Shown piece by piece: positions 12,021 through 19,833 of a DNA stretch of 64,000 nt. Origin of the DNA: Wagnerdoeblera intermedia (lineage in GTDB: Bacteria; Pseudomonadota; Alphaproteobacteria; Rhodobacterales; Rhodobacteraceae); the NCBI RefSeq assembly GCF_042647465.1, contig NZ_JBHRVN010000006.1. One strand, given 5' to 3'. The position numbers were made by a program, and so were the translations under genes. The notes below the pieces were generated by a model. The model made no database searches and had not been told where the DNA came from. It saw only the letters and a list, made by a program, of their open reading frames with translations. Each line of letters opens with the position of its first letter. Position 1 is the first letter of the stretch.

Positions 12021-13109
12021 GGGGCTCGGGCGGGAAGCCTATCAGGAAGCCTTTGACCGCCTCGGCAGCATGAACGCGGTTGCGAAAGAGTTGGGGGTCT
12101 CTCATCGCACCGTTGCACGCTCCCTTCGCAGCGCAACGGACCCCGCTATTCAGGCAGGCATGGATGCGGTCGGCACGGGCATGGTTCCGGCCATGGCGTG
12201 GATCAAGACGAAGGGGACGAAAGACCAGCCGGGCTAATCGCTGATGCTGAAGCCCGCGGCGGACGACACAGACCCGCTGGAACGCATCCGGGAGGCCTTC
12301 ACTGATCTGCCGGCCGCTCCCCCTGCCCCACCGCCGCTCTATGCAGACGATGACCTGCTGACGTTCTACCCCATTGCGGACGCTCATGTCGGTGCGCTCG
12401 CATGGGGCGAAGAAACCGGCAAAGATTACGACACGAAGATCGCCTGTGACCGGCTCCGCTCATGGGTAGGTCAGTGCGTGGCCTCTGCCCCGGCATCGGG
12501 CACGGGCGTAATCCTCGTGGCGGGCGATCTGCTGCATGCTGACGACCAGACCAGCCAGACGCTGGAGTCGCGGCATGTCCTCGATGTCGACACCCGACAC
12601 TTCCGCACGCTCGACATGGCGATCAGCGGGCTCGCCGCCTGCATCGATCTGGCGGCCCGGTAGCACGCACGGGTGATCGTGCGGATCCTCCCCGGCAACC
12701 ATGATCCTCACAGCAGCATGGCTGTCCTCTTTGCCCTGGCGGAGCGCTATCGTGACGACCCGCGCATCGAGGTCGACAAGCGCCCCGGCGAATTCAGGGT
12801 CTGTGAGCACGGTCAGGTGATGCTGGCCAGCCATCATGGCGACAAGGTTCCGCCTGAGCGGCTGGCGATGGGGCTTGTGTCTCAGCATCGGGAGGCCTTC
12901 GGACGCTCCAAATTCTGCCACCTGTTCACCGGCCATCTTCACAGCTTCGCAGGCAAGGATATAGCCGGAGTGAGATGGGAGCAGTTGCGTGCTGTCACCG
13001 CCCGTGATGCCTATGCACCCTCTCACAGCTGGGTAGCCAGGCAGAGCTGCAAGCGATCACCTATCACAGAGAGCGTGGCGAGATTGCCTGCGCCCGTGTC
13101 GCTGCATAA
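11992..13109 (+). pseudogene. Phage-type HTH/metallophosphoesterase, decayed by three mutations
   Basis: One gene can be reconstructed across this span. The N-terminus has a helix-turn-helix (AVAKELGVSHRTVARSLRSA). After it come the metallophosphoesterase motifs DAH (IADAHVGALAW), GDLLHADD, GNHDPH, HHGDK and GHLHS. The same frame is cut by TAA at 12235-12237 (before SLMLKP) and by TAG at 12661-12663 (before HARVIVRILPGNHDPH). A single-base shift near 13035 moves the end (QAELQAITYHRERGE) into another frame ending at 13109. Similar HTH plus phosphoesterase proteins are known to me from Rhodobacterales prophages. It follows the spanin-like pair and is a dead phage gene. Confidence 0.75.
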
Positions 13110-13112
13110 TAT

Positions 13113-13146
13113 CGCCCCTGCCCTCACGGGTGGGGGCGGTCTTTTT
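13113..13146 (+). terminator. Rho-independent terminator after phage relic
   Basis: CGCCCC and GGGGCG form the base of an 11-bp stem with two wobble pairs and a TCAC loop, followed by CTTTTT. It sits 3 bases after the restored stop codon of the phosphoesterase frame. Confidence 0.7.
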
Positions 13147-13235
13147 GCGTTGTGGATAACCATTTCTTATTTTTCTAAGTTTCTTATATTTTAGAGAAGT
13201 TAAATCACTGATTTAAAACATAAAAACCTACCATA

Positions 13236-13455
13236 TTGTAACCTTTTGCTAGCTTAATGTAACCGGGTGGTAGGGGTATCGTAACTTCTTGGTAGGAGTA
13301 ACGTAACCTTTTGGTAGGTTTCGTTGTCCTGGCCAATCTCCCTGTCCCGACCGCCTCATCGGCAGGAATGCAGCACGGTTTTCACGCTCTATCGTAACTT
13401 ATTGGTAGCCCTGAGGGTCGCGAGCGTCCGTGGTATTGTAACTTATTGGTAGGGT
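13236..13455 (+). repeat. Replicon 1 iterons
   Basis: Six direct repeats approximate GTAACYTWTTGGTAG. They start near 13239 (TTTGCTAG variant), 13259 (CGGGTGGTAG variant), 13281, 13304, 13394 and 13438. A seventh copy lies inverted inside the rep gene at about 13561-13577 (CTACCAAAAGGTTAC). The region between them is AT-rich near 13150-13235. This is the expected origin layout of a Rep_3 plasmid: iterons are the initiator binding sites and set copy number and incompatibility. Confidence 0.85.
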
Positions 13456-13513
13456 TTTGTCGGATTATCAGGGATTTGGTCTGTTCTGTGTGGCGGAAGG
13501 TCATAAAACCCGT

Positions 13514-13546
13514 ATTGTGACCGGGTGACATTGCACAGGTTACAAT
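13514..13546. promoter_or_regulatory. rep1 operator-like inverted repeat
   Basis: ATTGTGACC (13514-13522) and GGTTACAAT (13538-13546) form an inverted repeat with a 15-base spacer that runs into the rep start codon. The half-sites resemble part of the iteron. The same arrangement occurs before rep2. By analogy with iteron plasmids this is where Rep dimers would repress rep. Confidence 0.65.
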
Positions 13547-14378
13547 GATGGATGAGGCCACCCTACCAAAAGGTTACGATGGAACCACGCTTTCCGCGTT
13601 TCAGCGGCGAGGCGAGGTTATCAAGCCGGTTGAGTTGATCGAGGTTCGCGGCGGTGAGCGAATGACGCTCCTTGCCCGCCGGATATACAATCAGCTGCTT
13701 GCGAATGCCTTTGGCCCGAATATGGCCGACGAAGGCCGCATGTTCAAAATCACCATGGCTGATCTTCGCGGCAACAACCCGTCCAGCCAGCGTGTGATTG
13801 AAGCCCTCGGGGTTCTCCGCCGGACTGACGTCACGGTTATTCTCACGAATGGCGATGTTCTGAGCGTTCAGCTTCTCGGGCCTACCATCAGGTCACGGTG
13901 CGGCCGTTACGTGAGCTATGAGTTTCATTCGTCGCTCATCCCGATCCTGCGCGACAGCCAGATTTTCGCCCGGCTTGAGATGGAGATCCTCCACGGCTTC
14001 ACCACCAAGTACGGCATGGCCCTCTATGAGATCATCTCAAAGCGCGTTCGGTTGAAGCATGTGCTTTTCAATGACTTCGATATTGACGAGTTCCGGGACT
14101 ACCTCGGCGTTCCCAAAGGCGCACTTGCCTCTTTCGGCGCGCTGCGCGTGAAGGCGCTGGAGCCCGCCGTAGAAGAGGTGAACCTGCTGGCGCCCTTTTC
14201 GTGTCGCATCGATGTGGCAGAGCGCGTGGGGCGCAAGGTGACCCGGCTTCGCGTGACGTGGTGGGACAAGACCAAGGATGAACTGAAAGCTCAATGGCAG
14301 GCACAGCGCGAGAGGCAGTTCGATCTGTTTGATGAGGAAAAGGAATCCTTGACCGGATTAGATGAATTATCGGATTAA
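13545..14378 (+). CDS. Replication initiator protein, Rep_3 family (replicon 1)
   Basis: This 277-residue initiator binds iterons and opens the plasmid origin. Family features are the N-terminal winged-helix region (GEVIKPVELIEVRGGERMTL, then ARRIYNQLLANAFGP), SYEFHSSLIPILRDSQIFARL, and a second winged helix with TKYGMALYEIISKRVRL and FRDYLGVP. An acidic tail follows. Two ATGs (13545, 13548) lie at the start. Iterons precede it and one inverted iteron lies within codons 6-11. A partition operon follows 63 bases downstream, in the same direction. It is 30-40% similar by eye to rep2 and more distant from rep3. Confidence 0.92.
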   Translation: MMDEATLPKGYDGTTLSAFQRRGEVIKPVELIEVRGGERMTLLARRIYNQLLANAFGPNMADEGRMFKITMADLRGNNPSSQRVIEALGVLRRTDVTVILTNGDVLSVQLLGPTIRSRCGRYVSYEFHSSLIPILRDSQIFARLEMEILHGFTTKYGMALYEIISKRVRLKHVLFNDFDIDEFRDYLGVPKGALASFGALRVKALEPAVEEVNLLAPFSCRIDVAERVGRKVTRLRVTWWDKTKDELKAQWQAQRERQFDLFDEEKESLTGLDELSD

Positions 14379-14441
14379 CCAGATAACCCGGTGATAAAAC
14401 AAATCCGGTAATTAAAAATACCCGGTAAACAGGATAATCAG
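14360..14441 (+). repeat. Upstream partition-site repeats of par cassette 1
   Basis: Short degenerate repeats of the type AATCCGGTTA/ATAATCCGG occur in both orientations, for example TTATCGGATTA, ATAACCCGGTGATAA, AATCCGGTAATTA, ATACCCGGTAA and GGATAATC. They fill the gap between rep and parA. Matching repeats follow the cassette at 15383-15442, so the parA/parB pair is bracketed. They probably form the centromere and the operator bound by the RHH partner. Confidence 0.65.
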
Positions 14442-15110
14442 GTGATGCCAACTGTCGTGATCGCCAGCCCCAAGGGGGGCGCAGGGAAATCAACTACCGC
14501 TGTGATCCTTGGCACAGAGTTCGCTCATGCCGGCGCAAATGTGACGATGATGGATTGCGACCCGAACGGCAGCCTTACCCTGTGGAGCGAGCGCGGCACG
14601 CTTCCTGAGCGCATCGAGGTGGTCTCAGGCTTGAAAGAGAGCGAGATCATCAAGGCGATCAAAGCGCACGATCAGGATGGCCGCATTGTCGTGGTCGACT
14701 TGGAGGGTGTGGCATCGCGGCTGGTGTCCCGGGCAATCTCTCAGGCCGATCTGGTGATCATCCCCATGCGGGCCACGACCCTCGATGCCACCATCGGAGT
14801 TCGGGCCCTGCAGCTGATCGAGGAAGAGGCAGAGGCCCTTGAGCGGGACATTCCGCACGCCGTGGTGTTCACCATGACGCGGGCGATCCAGTCGAAGCAG
14901 CACAAGGGCATTGTTGGTAGCCTGAAGGAGCAGGGCGTCGACGTGATCGAGCCTGAGTTGATGGAGCGGGCCGCATTCTCTGCGCTCTTTGAATTCGGCG
15001 GTGACCTGTACTCGATGCCTGGGCAGGGGAACGCAGATAAAGCGATCGAGAACGCTCAAGGCTTCGCTAAGGCAGTGTTTGATCGGCTGTCCGGGGAGCA
15101 AGTGGCATGA
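14442..15110 (+). CDS. parA: ParA-family partition ATPase (cassette 1)
   Basis: This 222-residue deviant-Walker ATPase is of the small ParA (type Ib) class. The Walker A motif KGGAGKST is at about residues 11-18, the second motif is MMDCDPNGSLTLW, and the Walker B region is IVVVDLEGVAS. There is no N-terminal HTH, so autoregulation is probably done by the small RHH partner. It would segregate the plasmid by patterning on the nucleoid. The start may be ATG 14442 or 14445. Its stop overlaps the next start (ATGA), indicating translational coupling. It is a diverged homologue of the ParA at 23492-24163. Confidence 0.92.
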   Translation: MMPTVVIASPKGGAGKSTTAVILGTEFAHAGANVTMMDCDPNGSLTLWSERGTLPERIEVVSGLKESEIIKAIKAHDQDGRIVVVDLEGVASRLVSRAISQADLVIIPMRATTLDATIGVRALQLIEEEAEALERDIPHAVVFTMTRAIQSKQHKGIVGSLKEQGVDVIEPELMERAAFSALFEFGGDLYSMPGQGNADKAIENAQGFAKAVFDRLSGEQVA

Positions 15111-15394
15111 CCGATTTCAAAATTAATGTCGGCGCCCTGAAGTCGCGCCGTAAGGACATCGAGCCCGAGCGCATCGAGGCAGTGGACCGTGTGAGCGAGG
15201 ATTTGGGCTTCACCTCCCGAGAGGCTCCAGCCAAGCGCGGCCGGAAGCCGTCCCCGCGCACCGGGCAGGTGCATGCCAAGGTGTTTCCAGGTGTGGCGGC
15301 AGAAATCGCTGACGAAGCCCGGCGCCGCGGCGTGCAGCAGGGCGTGCTGATCGAAGAGGCGTGGGCGTTGTATAAAGTCAAATCCGGTATTTAA
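15107..15394 (+). CDS. Small ParB-like RHH partition protein (cassette 1)
   Basis: This 95-residue partner of ParA has a basic, disordered N-terminus (FKINVGALKSRRKDIEPERI, then GFTSREAPAKRGRKPSPRTG). The C-terminal domain is RHH-like: VHAKVFPGVAAEIADEARRR followed by QGVLIEEAWALYKVKSG. In known systems such proteins bind the centromere repeats and stimulate the ATPase. It overlaps parA by 4 bases. The GFTSREAP segment recurs in the partner of cassette 2 (GFTSREAPTAP), linking the two families. Confidence 0.82.
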   Translation: MTDFKINVGALKSRRKDIEPERIEAVDRVSEDLGFTSREAPAKRGRKPSPRTGQVHAKVFPGVAAEIADEARRRGVQQGVLIEEAWALYKVKSGI

Positions 15395-15442
15395 AATTAT
15401 CCGGTTTTTATACAAATCCGGTTAGTATGATAATCGGATTAA
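15383..15442 (+). repeat. Downstream partition-site repeats of par cassette 1
   Basis: The repeats AATCCGGTATTTAAAATTATCCGG, in pieces AATCCGG, TTATCCGGTTTTTATA, AATCCGGTTAGTATGATAATC and CGGATTAAG, start inside the last codons of the parB-like gene. They resemble those upstream of parA. Part of this block is copied at 16752-16780 and 17621-17640. Confidence 0.65.
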
Positions 15443-15676
15443 GTGGCACTTATTCCCTTTTCGTCCCATTGATATGCAACGCTCATGGGAGAATATCCCC
15501 TGAGCACCCGGGTTTGATGTGGTCCTAATGTGCTCTTGCGGGCGGCGAGGCGTGCTCGAGATGGTCGAACATCCGGGGGAAAACCCTAAGAAATTCAGGT
15601 GCCGTCAGTGCGATGAGCTGGCGGCATCGGTTGATGTCTGGCCGATGTGGCTGCGAGCCACACGGGGCGACCCCAG
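15395..15676 (+). repeat. Tandem duplication, copy 1 (uninterrupted)
   Basis: About 280 bases, from the partition repeats through GATATGCAAC and CTCATGGGAGAATATCCCC to GAGCCACACGGGGCGA. They recur with roughly 90% identity by eye in copy 2, which is broken into 16745-16780, 17621-17786 and 18638-18722. Each copy is followed by a glycosyltransferase gene. Copy 1 holds the 5' part of the zinc-ribbon gene. Confidence 0.8.
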
Positions 15677-15809
15677 GTCGCCCCAAAAGGCGGATAAGGT
15701 AATTTTAAGAGAAGTGAGTTTGGCGGTCGAAACGGCAGCTGCACTTGCTGTCACACCTCGTATGGGGGGCAGCAGAAGTTCTTGGGGCCCTGCTTCGAAG
15801 AAGCGATGA
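15519..15809 (+). CDS. Small zinc-ribbon-like protein of unknown function
   Basis: The start is GTG at 15519 or ATG at 15528. The protein has the pattern CSCG...FRCRQC within its first 35 residues, four cysteines in two pairs about 20 residues apart, which fits a zinc ribbon. The phrase WPMWLRATRGDPR follows. The C-terminal half is low-complexity and may be read into non-coding sequence. The duplicated copy (17700-18722) has lost both cysteines of the second pair (FRSRQY) and is cut by an IS. That supports copy 1 as the functional parent, or both as relics. I do not recognise the family. Confidence 0.5.
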   Translation: MVLMCSCGRRGVLEMVEHPGENPKKFRCRQCDELAASVDVWPMWLRATRGDPRSPQKADKVILREVSLAVETAAALAVTPRMGGSRSSWGPASKKR

Positions 15810-15973
15810 GGGCTCGGATGCTCGGAGATATCGAAAGCAGTGCTGTAAACCAACATCTGACGCACGGAGGGTGATGAGTCCGAAATTTCCGGAGCAGGTT
15901 CGCCGATTGATTGCTGCCCTGCACCAAGGTATGCAAGATTAAGCGCCACTATGTCGAGAAGAAGCTTCTGCGC

Positions 15974-16744
15974 ATGAAATATGTCGTTATTAATCTGGAT
16001 CGTAGTGTCGATAGACTTAACTTAATTGAAGCGCAGTTTCGGTTGGCTGATCGGGACTTCGTGCGGTTTTCTGCTATCGGAAACGCTATTGTGGATGGTG
16101 ATCCACAGGTTCGAGCTACGAAGTTCGAAGGAATATTTGGGCGCAAGATGACCAATGGCGAGCTAGGCTGCTTTAAAAGTCATGTTCAGTGCCTACGCGA
16201 CTTCGTCGCATCTGGTGATGACGTCATACTCATATTGGAAGATGATGTCACGCTGGGTCCCGAAGCTTTTGCAATGATCGAGGAATTGCCCCGGGCTTTA
16301 AGCGCAGCATCCGAGAACTGGCAGTGTGTTAACCTCTCATCTTCATACCCTAAAAGATTTTCACGGATTGCTCGGGTCGAGGGACATGAACTCAGAAGAT
16401 CTTGGCAGTTTCCAATCTTGGCATCGGCATTGATGTGGAGCCGAGCTGGAGCTCAAAATTTTCTGAAAGATTTGGACAAGAAGGGAATCTACGCCCCGTT
16501 CGACGATCAAGTCAGATATGTGCTGACACGCACAGGGCAAGGATTTTCCTTCGATCGGTCTCCGATAAGTCTCGCCCATTTTGGAAGCGACATTGGTTTG
16601 GTTGACTGCGGTTCCGATAGTAGCACCCGGAACCCTGCGAAGAAGGTAAGAAAAAATTCCTTGAAAGATGTTATCAAGCGGACCCCATTCTATGGTTGGT
16701 CACTGCTGCATGTAACCATGTATCGCTTGGGCATGCTCCGATAA
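15974..16744 (+). CDS. Glycosyltransferase family 25 protein
   Basis: This protein of about 256 residues begins MKYVVINLDRSVDRLN, the hallmark start of GT25 (LPS beta-glycosyltransferase type) enzymes. It continues with GELGCFKSHVQCLRDFV, then the acidic motif LILEDDVTL (about residues 92-100) and a late FDDQVRYVLTRTG. I chose ATG 15974 because it begins the conserved domain and follows AGAAGAAG; an upstream in-frame extension to 15911 lacks support. It would add a sugar to a lipopolysaccharide or capsule acceptor in the cytoplasm. It stands alone between the two duplicated segments. Confidence 0.85.
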   Translation: MKYVVINLDRSVDRLNLIEAQFRLADRDFVRFSAIGNAIVDGDPQVRATKFEGIFGRKMTNGELGCFKSHVQCLRDFVASGDDVILILEDDVTLGPEAFAMIEELPRALSAASENWQCVNLSSSYPKRFSRIARVEGHELRRSWQFPILASALMWSRAGAQNFLKDLDKKGIYAPFDDQVRYVLTRTGQGFSFDRSPISLAHFGSDIGLVDCGSDSSTRNPAKKVRKNSLKDVIKRTPFYGWSLLHVTMYRLGMLR

Positions 16745-16780
16745 CGTAAGATTATCCGGTTTTTATAAAAATCCGGTTAG
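16745..16780 (+). repeat. Tandem duplication, copy 2, part 1
   Basis: GATTATCCGGTTTTTAT and AATCCGGTTAG match copy 1. The segment ends in TAG, duplicated on the far side of the IS5 element (17621-17623). Confidence 0.75.
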
Positions 16781-17620
16781 GGTCCGTGGACATTCATCGT
16801 GAAGCGATGATGGCCGCTGCGAGATACCAGTTGGCAGCATAGCTTGACGCTGTCTTTTCGTATCGGGTTGCTATGGCTCTGAATTCCTTGATCTTTGCGA
16901 AGAAGTTTTCGATCAGGTGCCGCCACCTGTAGGCATGTTTATCATAATCGCGCAGGAACTTGCGGTTCGCTTTTGGTGGCATGATGGCGGTGGCACCGCG
17001 CGCATCGAGTTCTGTGAGAAGCCAATCGGCATCAAAGGCCTTGTCGGCCAAGAGAGCATCAAAGGCCACGCCATCGATGAGCGGTTCGACGCCCTTCATG
17101 TCGTGAGCCTGACCAGGTAGAAGAACGAAGTTGGCCAGGTTTCCGAGCGCGTCGACCAAAGCAACGATCTTGGTGGTCAATCCGCCACGCGACCGCCCGA
17201 TGGCTTGATTTTGAGTCCCCCTTTTGCGCCGCTCGCCTTCTGATGGGCCTGAACGATCGTGCCATCGATCATTGCATATTCGAAATCAGGTACACCACTG
17301 ATCTCGTTGAAAACTCGCTCGAAGACGCCGTTCTCGGCCCATCTGCGAAACCGTCGGAACACGCTGTTCCAGTTGCCGAAATCGGGAGGCAAGTCACGCC
17401 ACGGTAACCCTGTTCGCACACGCCAGAGAACGGCTTCGAGAAACAGACGATTATCCTTGCCCGTCACACCTGCATCGCCCTGCTTGCCAGGCAAGTGCGG
17501 GGCAAGGCGAACCCACACGTCATCTGTCAACACAAACCGATCTTCGTTCATTCAAACCTCCATTTTGGAAGCTTGAATCAGAATTCAGACCGGTTGGGAA
17601 TCCCGAATGTCCACGGGGCC
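16781..17620 (-). mobile_element. IS5-family element (IS427-like), 840 bp
   Basis: The ends GGTCCGTGGACATTC and, reversed, GGCCCCGTGGACATTC form inverted repeats. TAG is duplicated on both sides, and comparison with the uninterrupted copy 1 sequence confirms the empty site. It contains one transposase in two overlapping frames. Confidence 0.88.
16794..17551 (-). CDS. IS5-family transposase, two overlapping frames
   Basis: The first frame (17177-17551) encodes the DUF4096-type N-terminus (WVRLAPHLPG, TGLPWRDLPPDFGNWNSVFRRFRRW) and the first Asp (AMIDGTIVQAHQKASGAKGG). The second (16794-17180) encodes TTKIVALVDALGN, LLADKAFDADWL (second Asp) and RWRHLIENFFAKIKEFR (Glu). The frames meet at a run of A then G (AAAAGGGGGA), the usual programmed frameshift site of IS427-type elements. 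All three catalytic residues are present, so it may be active. Confidence 0.87.
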
Positions 17621-17786
17621 TAGTATGGTAATCGGATTCAGTGGCGCTTGTTCCCCTTTACTTCCATTGATATGCAACCCTCATGGGAGAATATCCCCTG
17701 AGCACCCCGGTTAGATGTGGTCCTAATGTGCTCTTGTGGGCGGCGAGGCGTGCTCGAGATGGTCGAACATCCGGGGGAAAACCCTA
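17621..17786 (+). repeat. Tandem duplication, copy 2, part 2
   Basis: From TAGTATGGTAATCGGATT to CCGGGGGAAAACCCTA this matches copy 1 at about 15421-15590. It holds the first codons of a second zinc-ribbon frame (CSCGRRGVLEMVEHPG). It ends at a TA that is duplicated at 18638-18639. Confidence 0.8.
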
Positions 17787-18637
17787 GGTCATGTTGACAA
17801 ATGGCGTATCCATAGACGGATCGAGGTGATGTCGATGAAGCCGAGGAAGCTCTGGGCGGTCTTGTCGTAGCGGGTTGCGACCCTTCGTGCGTTCTTGAGC
17901 TTGTTGAAGCACCGCTCGACGAGGTTGCGCAACGAATACAGCGAATGATCCACGCCGACGCGCATCTTACGTGATTTGCGCATGGGAATTTGGGTGAGCA
18001 CGTCACGCACCTCCATCTTTTCCCGAATGCTGTCAGCGTCATAGCCTCTGTCGGCCAACAGGACGCTCGGCTCAGGCAGGTTGTCGACCATGACCAGATC
18101 AAACCCCAGGTAGTCGGATGTCTGGCCCGGCGTGATCTCGGTCCTCATGGGCAGGCCTGCTGCATTGACGCGGAGGTGGATCTTGGTCGTGAAGCCACCT
18201 CTTGAGCGGCCAAAACCCTGTCGCGGAGTCCCCCTTTTGCGCCCGCTGCCTGATGATGGGCGCGAACCACGGTGCTGTCGACCATTTGGAGGGCATCCGG
18301 CGCTGCCCCGCTTTGGTTCAGGGCGTCCATGATGTCCTCCCAGAGACCTGCCAGCGTCCAGCGTCGGAACTGCCGGTAGACGCTCGACCATTTGCCAAAC
18401 TCCTCAGGCAGGTCCCGCCATGGGGCACCGGTGCGAGCGATCCAGAAAATCCCATCAAGAACAAGGCGGTGGTTGGTCGGTTTGCGCCCGTTCGGCGCAC
18501 GGACCGCCAGGATAAACCGTTCAAAGAACGCCCACTCCTCGTCCGACATCAGGTCTCGTGCCAAGCTGGTCTCCATCGCAGATACCAGCTTGAATCACGA
18601 TCCAGGCTCGGTGTGAATCCCTTTTGTCAACATGACC
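17787..18637 (-). mobile_element. IS5-family element, 851 bp, TA duplication (copy 1)
   Basis: The termini are GGTCATGTTGACAAA and its inverse. Comparison with the empty site in copy 1 of the duplication (CCCTAAGAAATT) shows a TA duplication. A close relative lies at 19833-20683 and a 5' part at 58982-59475. Confidence 0.88.
17789..18576 (-). CDS. IS5-family transposase, two frames (copy 1)
   Basis: The first frame (18145-18576) begins METSLARDLMSDEEWAFFER and includes IARTGAPWRDLPEEFGKW and MVDSTVVRAHHQAAGAKGG (first Asp). The second gives GGFTTKIHLRVN, LLADRGYDAD (second Asp) and LVERCFNKLKNARRVATRYD (Glu). The change of frame falls at AAAGGGGGA. The stop codon TGA lies inside the terminal repeat. 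Both frames are complete, consistent with programmed frameshifting. Confidence 0.87.
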
Positions 18638-18722
18638 TAAGAAATTCAGATCCCGTCAGTACGATGAGCTGGCGGCATCGGTTGAGGTCTGGCCGATCTG
18701 GCTGCGAGCCACACGGGGCGAT
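18638..18722 (+). repeat. Tandem duplication, copy 2, part 3
   Basis: TAAGAAATTCAG through GCCACACGGGGCGAT matches copy 1 at about 15588-15673. The two cysteine codons of the zinc-ribbon frame are changed here (TGC to TCC, TGC to TAC), so this copy is decayed. Confidence 0.78.
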
Positions 18723-18873
18723 CCGCGTAATTGCTTTTGAATGGGAAATGAGCCGTTGCTCTTTCATACCAATGAGTGATTGACGTTGTGATCAGGACGT
18801 GCACCCCTAAATTGATCCTGACGTACCTGCGCGCCAGCCAAACTGAGTATATTAATTGACCAGTAAGATCTCT

Positions 18874-19833
18874 ATGAGCCGATTTCGTAAGGCATTGGTG
18901 CTTTGCGTGGATCAGCCATATCTTCCGTTCGCGCTCTTTTTGATGCGCCAGATCGACTATCATGAACCGGAGCGCGAATTTGACTTTGTGTTAATGTCGG
19001 ATAGTCCTCTGACGATTCCTTCCGCGTTTGATGGGCTCAAGATCAAGGTGCTTCCTCCCTTGGAGAGTGAGGCATACGGGAAGCAGAAGATCACGCATCT
19101 CGCACGCTCCGCCTACCTGCGGCTGTGGGCTGCTGAAGCTCTCGCCGGCATTTATGATCGCATCCTTTACTTGGATTCCGACATGTTTGCGGATGGAGGT
19201 GGATTCTCACGTCTGATGGATACGGATATGCAGGGATGCGCAATTGCAGCGGTGCGCGACGTGCAGCAATGGTATCGCCCCCATCGTGATGTGGAGGAAT
19301 TTCGACGCGCAGGGCGCAAAGGCCGGCGCTATTTCAACAGCGGCCTTTTGCTGATTGATGTGGCACGATACCAGGCAGATGGTGTCCTTAATAAAGCTTT
19401 GGAAATAGCAAGCAGGCACCCCGAATGGGTGCGTCACCATGATCAGTCTCTGCTAAACTTAGCAGTAGATGGAAATTGGGTTGAACTTTCGCCGGTCTGG
19501 AACTGGCAGTGGCCGATCAAATATCAGCTTTTTGGGGACTGGTGTGGCGTCCGCCTAAATCATTTTATTGGTTGGTATAAGCCTTGGATGGACCGGGATG
19601 GTCTTTGCGCTGCACGATTTGTATTGAATTATGAATCGTTTCTAAGCCGCCATTTCCCTGAAACTCTGTATGCGCCGCCTGAAAAGCCTTCCCTCCTTTA
19701 CGGAGGGAAAAGGTACTGGAAAATGGTTTTGAGGTTCTTTGCGCTGCGGGGCAAACTCTTAAACTATCTGAAGGAATTCCCTGATCCGTTTACCGTTCGC
19801 GTAAATCGGCCCCGTGAGACCTCCTCTTCCTAG
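18874..19833 (+). CDS. Glycosyltransferase family 8 protein
   Basis: This protein of about 319 residues has the GT8 fold. It starts MSRFRKALVLCVDQPYLPFA, has ARSAYLRLWAAEAL and the metal-binding DxD motif LYLDSDMF (about residue 99), then FNSGLLLIDV and the late HFIGWYKPW. The ATG at 18874 is preferred over a TTG at 18856. It would transfer a hexose or hexuronic acid from a nucleotide sugar to a surface glycan. The stop TAG is formed by the target TA plus the first base of the IS5 element at 19833, so the original C-terminus may have been a little different or longer. Confidence 0.85.
   Translation: MSRFRKALVLCVDQPYLPFALFLMRQIDYHEPEREFDFVLMSDSPLTIPSAFDGLKIKVLPPLESEAYGKQKITHLARSAYLRLWAAEALAGIYDRILYLDSDMFADGGGFSRLMDTDMQGCAIAAVRDVQQWYRPHRDVEEFRRAGRKGRRYFNSGLLLIDVARYQADGVLNKALEIASRHPEWVRHHDQSLLNLAVDGNWVELSPVWNWQWPIKYQLFGDWCGVRLNHFIGWYKPWMDRDGLCAARFVLNYESFLSRHFPETLYAPPEKPSLLYGGKRYWKMVLRFFALRGKLLNYLKEFPDPFTVRVNRPRETSSS

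Noticed and set aside
12673..13194. Independent phosphoesterase gene starting at 12673
   Set aside because: It is the continuation of the upstream frame after a TAG, and its last 60 residues are read in the wrong frame.
13236..13455. CRISPR-like direct repeats
   Set aside because: Repeats are about 15-19 bp, irregularly spaced or in 21-22-bp register, degenerate, and beside Rep_3 genes; they are iterons. No cas genes exist. The same applies at 21118-21306 and 30832-31089.
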